Positions 57,823 to 64,000 of a DNA stretch of 64,000 bases are shown here, in pieces. Source of the stretch: Aralia elata. Its lineage: Eukaryota; Streptophyta; Magnoliopsida; Apiales; Araliaceae. The stretch spans positions 77,315,971-77,379,970 of the forward strand of contig CM068387.1 of NCBI GenBank assembly GCA_034770075.1. The letters are read 5' to 3'. The translations under genes and the position numbers were made by a program. Numbering within the stretch: the stretch's first letter is position 1; every line of letters starts with the position of its first letter. The notes beneath the pieces were generated by a model. The model searched no databases and was not told where the DNA came from. It saw nothing but the letters and a program-made list of their open reading frames with translations.

Positions 57823-58828
57823 GTATATATATATTTCATTATATTATCATTGATATAATACTACCATATTTGAATGGTGGTGGTCCTGGTGGATGGAAGA
57901 TAAAGGGTATGGACAGAATGCAGAGGATAAGAGTCGCCATTTTTTAATTTAATAATATTATATTATATTCTTTTCGTTTCAAAATTAAAAATTTTAAAAT
58001 ATTGGAAAATGAATAGGCCACTTCTTATCTTTGCTTTTATGCTGGTTGAAGTCCAATACGTAACCAAGCTCTTTATAACTCAATGGTAAAAAAATTACTC
58101 GTAAAGTTTTGGTGCATGAGATTTTAGAATCCATTCTTGCCAAAGGCAAAAATATTAAGATTTCAACTAAACTAACAAAAAACAAAAAGGGTCCGATCCG
58201 TCTGCACGGCTCACGTCAGGAATTGTTCTAGTTAGCAAGCTAGTAATTGAATAAGCAAGGCTCGAGGCAAATAAAGAAAAGAAGTTCCAATTCCTCTTCT
58301 CAAAGCGAGCAAGGGGGGCTTGCACGGTAAGAAAGATAGGTTTAGTCAAGTCGAGAAAGAGTCAAGTACGGTTTTGGAAAGCGAGTACGAGAAAGAAAAT
58401 CTACATTTCTACGACAACGATATATATAATTTAAAATAAATTTTAAAATTAATATAATTCATAAAAATTTAAAATAAAATAAATTTTTTAATTAATAATT
58501 TTTGTTATATGATATATAACTATATTAATTATATCAATTAAAATTAAATAAATTCACATTAATTAGTTTAATATGCTATCGTTTGAACTCAAAAATAAAA
58601 TTATATCTGACATAATTTTCCATAACTTGTTTGAGGAGGATATTTACAAAGATCAGAATTTCACACATTTACAAGCTCTTCATATATTTTTTCTTTTGAA
58701 GGGTCTAGATAAAAGGAATTTTATGAAACTAATCTATAAGTTATACCTGTTAGGGTATTTTTGAGATGTATTCCTTATTTTATTTTAAACACTGAATATT
58801 CATGAGATATGAGTACAAGTATAATAAA
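57823..58828. other. Intergenic, possible organelle-derived insert
   Basis: This is the upstream region of the isomerase gene plus AT-rich DNA. About 58190-58395 stands out by base composition. Confidence 0.35.
58190..58395. other. Possible mitochondrial DNA insert (NUMT)
   Basis: It is distinctly richer in G and C, with purine-rich phrases such as 'aagcgagcaaggggggcttg' and 'ctcgaggcaaataaagaaaa' that recall plant mitochondrial intergenic DNA. The edges are abrupt on both sides. The call rests on style only; no mitochondrial gene is identified. Confidence 0.35.
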
Positions 58829-60542
58829 TATTAAAATATAAATTACACCCCAAATTTTATGTGTCACGTGAGATTTACACCCAAACATTTTAAATGTGTC
58901 TCCTTGTATTCCAAGCTTAATTAAGTTTGACATTCTAATTGCACCCTCTGAATTTTTAAACGGTGGAAGTTTAAGTCATCTAACTTTTTGAAGGGTAAAA
59001 TAGGAATAACAGATTAAGAAAATATAAACTCAATTCCCAAAATTCAAATCTAGTTTAACACCTAAATTTAAACCCTAATCTTAATCTCAAACCCATCTTT
59101 GATCATCTCATTCTCTCCAGCGATGAGCAACCATGTTGGAACAATAGGTCACAAGAAATTCTACTACAACAACCCCATAAGGCCTCGAACCTGTGTCGAT
59201 GTGAAGCAAGTCGATCCACCGATTTTGGTCGTTCTCAACGTATTGATGTGGTGGGGCGGAAGAAGTCGACTGGTCTGTGGTCTGCCTGAACTTCAAGTGC
59301 AATCGCCTTCAAGGCCGCATTAAAGATGATAAAAAGATAATAAAGATATCTTCAAAGTTGGTTGAAAAAATAGTGTTAATTTGGCACATGACCCATCTAA
59401 AAAATTTGTTGATGAAGATGTTAAAAAAGTTAACTTCTGAATTTATGATGGTTCGTGCTGAAATAAAAAAAGAGTTAATACATGGGTCTTCAAGTTACAA
59501 AATTACGAGTGAACTCAATGTGATACAGTATGTGAAGCAAGAGAGAGATGCCGAATTTTGAAGCATCAAATCGTTCTAATCGAGGAAGAAAGGGAGATGA
59601 TTTTAGATGAAGTTTTGAGAGGGATAATGTTAGAATATATATATGCCTATCCATGGCTTCTCTCCGTCACAAAGTAAATCAATTTTTGTTTCTTTTCAAA
59701 AATCTGGTCAAACGAGATCCGTGGTAGCTAGAGTTTGGTCCCAAATTTGGAGTTATTTAGAGTTGAAGTAACAATGATGATGAACAATCTTTATGATTAT
59801 AATTTTGCTATAATTTGTTGAATTTTTTTGGGTTATTAATGGCCAATTATATGAAACTCTTTTATTGTTAATTGATTATATGAACTTTTGTTGGGCTGTT
59901 AATGTTAATTAAATGAAACTTTGTTAGAAAGTACTAGCTGAGAATTTGAATTTGTTACTCGATAATTCACCTCAAACACGCTTCAATTAAACAATCACTC
60001 CAAGAGTGTATATGCATAGGAAGAAAAAATAAAAAATAAATCATTGTTTTAACAATCATTCCTTATCTTTATACGGTAGCAATTGTGTTCCATCTTATGA
60101 TGAAGGGTATATTAGTAAAATTGTAACAACTCGGGTCAAATCCCAAGTTTGGAACAAATATTAGATCAAATCTCAAGTTTGAATCGAATCAAATCCATCT
60201 AGACAAAGCTTTAAATTAAGGGCCCAATAGTATCTTCTTGGGTCATCTTAGCCCACCACAGGCTCACCCAAAAGGTCATAACTGAAGGTACTATTGATAG
60301 TAACTCAATTCTTTATATACAGACAAACTTTTCTCTTATCTTTCGATGTGGACAAAGGTTACAAAAACACTCCCTTTAAAACACATGTATGATGATTCCG
60401 GTCAGTTTTTACCTACAAAATGTTCGGAGGGTGCAACTAAAATGCCAAACTTAAACCTGAAATGTAAGGGAACACGTTTTAAATATTAATGTGCAAACCT
60501 CACGTGACATGTAAAGTATGAGATGCAATCTGTACTTCAGTC
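58829..60542. mobile_element. Non-autonomous Mutator-like element with long inverted repeats and 9-bp duplication
   Basis: Inverted repeats of about 150 bp are seen: 'atgtgtcacgtgagatttac' and 'aagtttgacattctaattgc' on the left reappear inverted on the right ('gtgcaaacctcacgtgacat', 'gtgcaactaaaatgccaaac'). The 9-mer TATAATAAA flanks both ends (58820-58828 and 60543-60551). Nearly all terminal mismatches are transitions, which fits methylation-driven decay. There is no transposase. The interior has an unrecognised open stretch at 59124-59561 that could be captured host sequence. Confidence 0.82.
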
Positions 60543-60551
60543 TATAATAAA

Positions 60552-62623
60552 TTACATAATAATTTTAATAATATCTAAATTTCTCAATCTTAAGTATATG
60601 AGTGAGAATATAAATCTCATAATAATAATAAAAATAAAATAAAGTCCCACAATAAGGATCATGTGTAAAATTGTTTAATAACTTATTTAAAGAAAAAATT
60701 ATTTACTTTTCTTTATTTTAATTTCTTAAAGAATTACTTTTCTATTTAAGATTTGTGGACATCCAGTCAAATCCATGTGAATTCTGCGCGCGACTTATCC
60801 ATTGTTAGTTGGTCGGTCGATTTATTAGACTTCGTTTTCAAATTGTTGGGCATACGTTTTATGAAGGCAAGAACGACATCATGAATTTGTCGCGAGGAAT
60901 ATATTAGTGTATATTTCAGCATTTAGTGTGTTTAGCGTTTGAAAATTAAGGCGTAATTAAAAATTTTATTTGTTTAATAATAATTTATTTAACTAACTAT
61001 AACGTGGGTCTCAAACATAATGCACCAAAATAATACTGCAAACGCCAATAGCCGAACAAATCCTTAGTCTTCCTTTTAGAAAAGAGCTTTATTTGGTTAT
61101 TAACTTTGTTTTATGTATAATACAAAATAAATACTTTACAAAATTAAAAAAATTCAAGTTCTTAATAGGAAACGAAAATAATATATTAAGTATGTGTTTG
61201 ATTTCCATTTCTGCTATTATTTTTCATTCTTGATCTCAATTTGTATTTAAATTTGAAAGAAAAAAAATACTATAGCAAAAAAAAAGGGAATATATAAAAA
61301 TCTTTTAGTATATCCCAAGTCAAAATATTTATAGTGTTCTATGAAATGGGTTTTTTATTTCAAGGGGTAGTTTTTATGAACAAAAATATAATCATTATCC
61401 AAACAAGTTTGATAGTCCGTGTAAATTTAAAAGTTTTTTTTTTTAAAAAAATATTTCTTCACTTCTTTGTGATATCAATTTTAAATCAAACTGTCATAAT
61501 ATTTATAGAAATTATAATATTATCATTACATTACAATATGAATATACAACTTTATTGAACACAAAAAAATAATGAAGTATAAAACATTTGAGAAAAAAAT
61601 TAATGAAATTAGTAAAAATTAATAACAATTACATATCAAACTGATAATCCCATATTTTATCTCCAAGCTTATAGTTTAACAACTTTTATAAATAATGTAT
61701 AAATACAATAATTTTACTTAAACAATTAATAATATTACTTATTTAAGGTAATTATTTACTATTGCGTAGTGTTTATGTTTATTCATATAAGATATAAAAA
61801 CAAATATTAGTTTACATAGTCTAGTTATTAATTACAAACTTGTACAAACAATAAATTAATTAGTTATGTAATGTGTTGAGTGAGTCACGTAATAATATAG
61901 CATATAAATAATAAATAATAATCGGTTAAGGTATAAAAAGAAAAACAAAAAAGTTACGACGCAACAGCCATCAAACCAATGAATTCATTCTCTCTCTTAA
62001 TTATTCCAAGTATATCCACAATATAATGCTTTGAGATTCACATCTACGCTGGGGAAAAAGTTAGGAAAAGGTTTCATTTGGCATGGATAATTACACTAAG
62101 AAAAGAAAGTCTTAATTTTTTTATATATATATTTTTAGTCACTCTATCAATGGTCAAATTTAGTTGTTAATTGTAAATTTAGATCTAGACATGGGTGTTT
62201 GATATCTTTTTTTCATCTTTTTCTTTTTTTTTTTAGCTCTGATAATGAGATTTGAACATCTGCGATGTAATATGGGTATTTTTCGGACTCCGGCAAACTA
62301 TTTTTAGTTTATGTTTCAATTTTCAGTAATTGAAACCATTTTATCTCCTTGTTTGCTTTTTTCGACATTTCTTTCCTTAAGTTCTAGGTCACAAATCTTA
62401 AGAGTGATACTAAAATATTATCAAAATTGTGATGGAGAAGATGTGATTGAATGTGATATATATGTTAAGATAGCAAGAAAGGAGAAACGAAGGGGAGAAA
62501 AATAGGTTGTTTTGTTATTTGAACCCCTGTACTAAAATTCTAATAACCGTTTAAATTTCTGTTGAGTTGAAATGAGTTAACTCACTTAATTAGTAAGTCG
62601 ACTCCGTTGGTACGGATAGTCTT
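60552..62623. other. AT-rich intergenic DNA, no gene seen
   Basis: About 2 kb with A/T runs only; I see no repeat or gene to support. Confidence 0.4.
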
Positions 62624-62979
62624 AGGGGGTGTTTGGGAATGACTTATAAGTTAGTTTGACTAACTTATAAGTCATTTGCTACTATTTGAGTGTTTGGGAG
62701 TGACTTATTTTTTACTTATAAGTTAAATTTTAAGTCAAAAAAAATAAGTACCTATTTGTGATTTATTTTAAAATGACTTATAAGTCATTTTAAAATAAGT
62801 TAGTTTGACCAAATGTAATGTCTATTTTGCCCCTCTTCTATTTTGCCCTTCTTTTTATTAATGTCCTTCTTAATAATTTTTACATTATTTTAACTTATAA
62901 GGTCATTATGAACCGAACACCTTCATAACTTGTTTTAACTTAATTTTTGACTTATAAGTCAAATTGATGCCGAACACTT
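62624..62979. mobile_element. MITE rich in acttataagt, relative of 21331-21742
   Basis: It starts 'agggggtgtttgggaatgac' and ends near 'gatgccgaacacttttac', imperfect inverted ends, with many ACTTATAAGT copies. Similar motifs continue to about 63025, so the right edge is approximate. Confidence 0.5.
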
Positions 62980-63202
62980 TTACTTATTAATTATAACTTA
63001 AAATAACTTATAAGTCAACTTATATTTTAATTTATATGAGTCTCCGATCATGCCCTTAATTCTCTGTATTGATGCATTAAAGCACTTTCAAGCCAAAATG
63101 TATTCATCTTAGCGGCAAACAAGCAGTAAAATTCCCTTCTCTTCCCCCAAGGACCAACATAAAACGACATCATAGCTATGCATTCCGCAGTAAATTAAGC
63201 CC

Positions 63203-63289
63203 TTTCGCGCCAAAGAGTCAGTAAAAAAAATAATAAAAAAAAAATCACCCGCGAAATTTGTATAGGGTGAAGAAATGTTCGCGCCAAAA
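63203..63289 (+). promoter_or_regulatory. Cluster of three E2F-type sites upstream of the RAD5B-like gene
   Basis: TTTCGCGCCAAA at 63203-63214, CCCGCGAAA at 63248-63256 (other strand) and TTCGCGCCAAAA at 63278-63289. All fit the TTTSGCGS consensus and lie 158-244 bp before the start codon. E2F/DP factors drive G1/S genes, and a DNA repair helicase is a plausible target. Confidence 0.7.
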
Positions 63290-63446
63290 CTAGTTTTATC
63301 ACCACAAAAAGCCCCCAAAGTCTCTCTATTCCGACCACTCTCATTCTCACTCTATTTTTTCTCCCCATTCCTTCACATTTCTCCATTTCTCTGCAAATTA
63401 AATCAAAAATTTCCCTTTGGGGTTTGCTATTGATATTCTCCAAGAA

Positions 63447-64000
63447 ATGGAGGCAAAGGGGATTGATAGAACAGAAGAGGAGAATATCAAGATAATCCAA
63501 TCCATTTTTGGCGCCAATGTTTCAGAGCAGAACATTAAGTTTGCGCTATTGCAGTGCCGCAACAACCTAGATGCCGTCGTCAACGAAATTCTCGAATCAC
63601 CTTGTCTTCTCTCTCCTGATTTTTGCGTTAAAAAGACGGTAACAAGCACCGGAGCTCGCGTATCGGCTCGGATCAAGCCGGAAAACGTTGAAGAGCCCGA
63701 AGAATTTAAACCCCTTCTGGCGCTGAAGTCAGAGGAGAGAGAAAACGAGATTCCTGAAGTGGGTTCTGAATGTAAGGATTCTGTTCGAGAGAATGTGGCA
63801 AACAAACTGCCTTTTGATGATTTTGCTAAGGCTACGAGTACAAAAGATTCTAAGGCCATTGTTAAGGTGAAGGAAGAACCTGATGTGGGTCCCACTGGTA
63901 TCCGATCATCGGAGCCTGCGGTTACCGGGGACATGAGTTTTGAAGAAAACTTTAATCCCCAAATTAAGGAAGAGAGGCCCGATGAAAAATCAATTCTGAT
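63447..64000 (+). CDS. RAD5B: RAD5B/SMARCA3-like helicase, N-terminal part, cut by window end
   Basis: 184 codons are open to the window edge, starting 'MEAKGIDRTEEENIKIIQSI'. The first 50 residues look like the small UBA/CUE-like helical domain seen at the start of plant RAD5 proteins ('FALLQCRNNLDAVVNEILES'). An acidic linker follows, with 'VKVKEEPDVG' and 'IKEERPD', which fit the psi-K-x-E SUMO acceptor consensus. The HIRAN, SNF2 helicase and RING domains expected in RAD5 proteins would lie outside the window. RAD5-type proteins act in post-replication repair as SNF2 translocase and ubiquitin ligase. The assignment rests on the N-terminal pattern, the E2F sites and the position beside ARP9 (Arabidopsis At5g43500 and At5g43530). 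Another SMARCA3-like paralogue is possible. Confidence 0.62.
   Translation, partial: MEAKGIDRTEEENIKIIQSIFGANVSEQNIKFALLQCRNNLDAVVNEILESPCLLSPDFCVKKTVTSTGARVSARIKPENVEEPEEFKPLLALKSEERENEIPEVGSECKDSVRENVANKLPFDDFAKATSTKDSKAIVKVKEEPDVGPTGIRSSEPAVTGDMSFEENFNPQIKEERPDEKSIL

Overview
The window is AT-rich plant nuclear DNA. The genes have many GT-AG introns, the families are plant ones (ARP9-type actin-related protein, HR-lesion-inducer-like membrane protein, ACC-oxidase-homolog dioxygenase, peroxisomal enoyl-CoA isomerase), and Tat-lineage gypsy, plant mariner, hAT, Mutator-like, Helitron, Stowaway and SINE-type elements are dense. A eudicot is clear. An asterid is only a guess, and the species cannot be told from the sequence.

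Layout: 1-2389 is non-coding, LTR-like repeat. 2390-13407 is a rearranged pile of gypsy elements: a decayed minus-strand Tat-type element (2390-9515), fused through a 9-bp microhomology to a plus-strand integrase fragment, which is itself split by a 1991-bp solo LTR with a perfect 5-bp target duplication (TSD). It ends in two LTRs placed head to head around a 22-bp primer-binding-site core. This pile lies beside a 2-oxoglutarate dioxygenase gene (13743-15293, minus) that has only exons 1 and 2. A complete five-exon HR-lesion-inducer-like gene follows (16612-19293, minus). 19.6-36.3 kb is transposon territory: MITEs, a decayed ZMYM1-like hAT element, a 1206-bp hAT deletion derivative with an 8-bp TSD, a Helitron end and a 2765-bp solo LTR with a 5-bp TSD. 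ARP9 (37504-50276, plus) can be rebuilt as 20 exons encoding 595 residues. Its intron 9 carries a 3831-bp mariner element whose transposase appears intact. 50.3-56.9 kb holds MITEs, two abutting Helitrons and a very short tRNA-derived retroposon. An intronless peroxisomal enoyl-CoA isomerase gene lies at 56976-57695 (minus), followed by a Mutator-like element with long inverted repeats (58829-60542). At the right edge starts a probable RAD5B/SMARCA3-like helicase gene (63447 to beyond the window, plus) with three E2F-type sites in its promoter.

From memory of Arabidopsis, the host gene order (dioxygenase, HR-lesion-inducer-like, ARP9, RAD5B-like) matches the chromosome 5 block At5g43440-At5g43530, and the isomerase neighbours a lesion-inducer paralogue at At4g14420-14430. 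The window therefore looks like an old conserved gene block stretched by transposon insertions. I found no CRISPR array, rRNA or intact tRNA gene. I found no clearly new multi-gene system. The most unusual items are the rearranged LTR palindrome, the apparently intact mariner with repression-type motifs in its 5' exon, and the abutting Helitrons.
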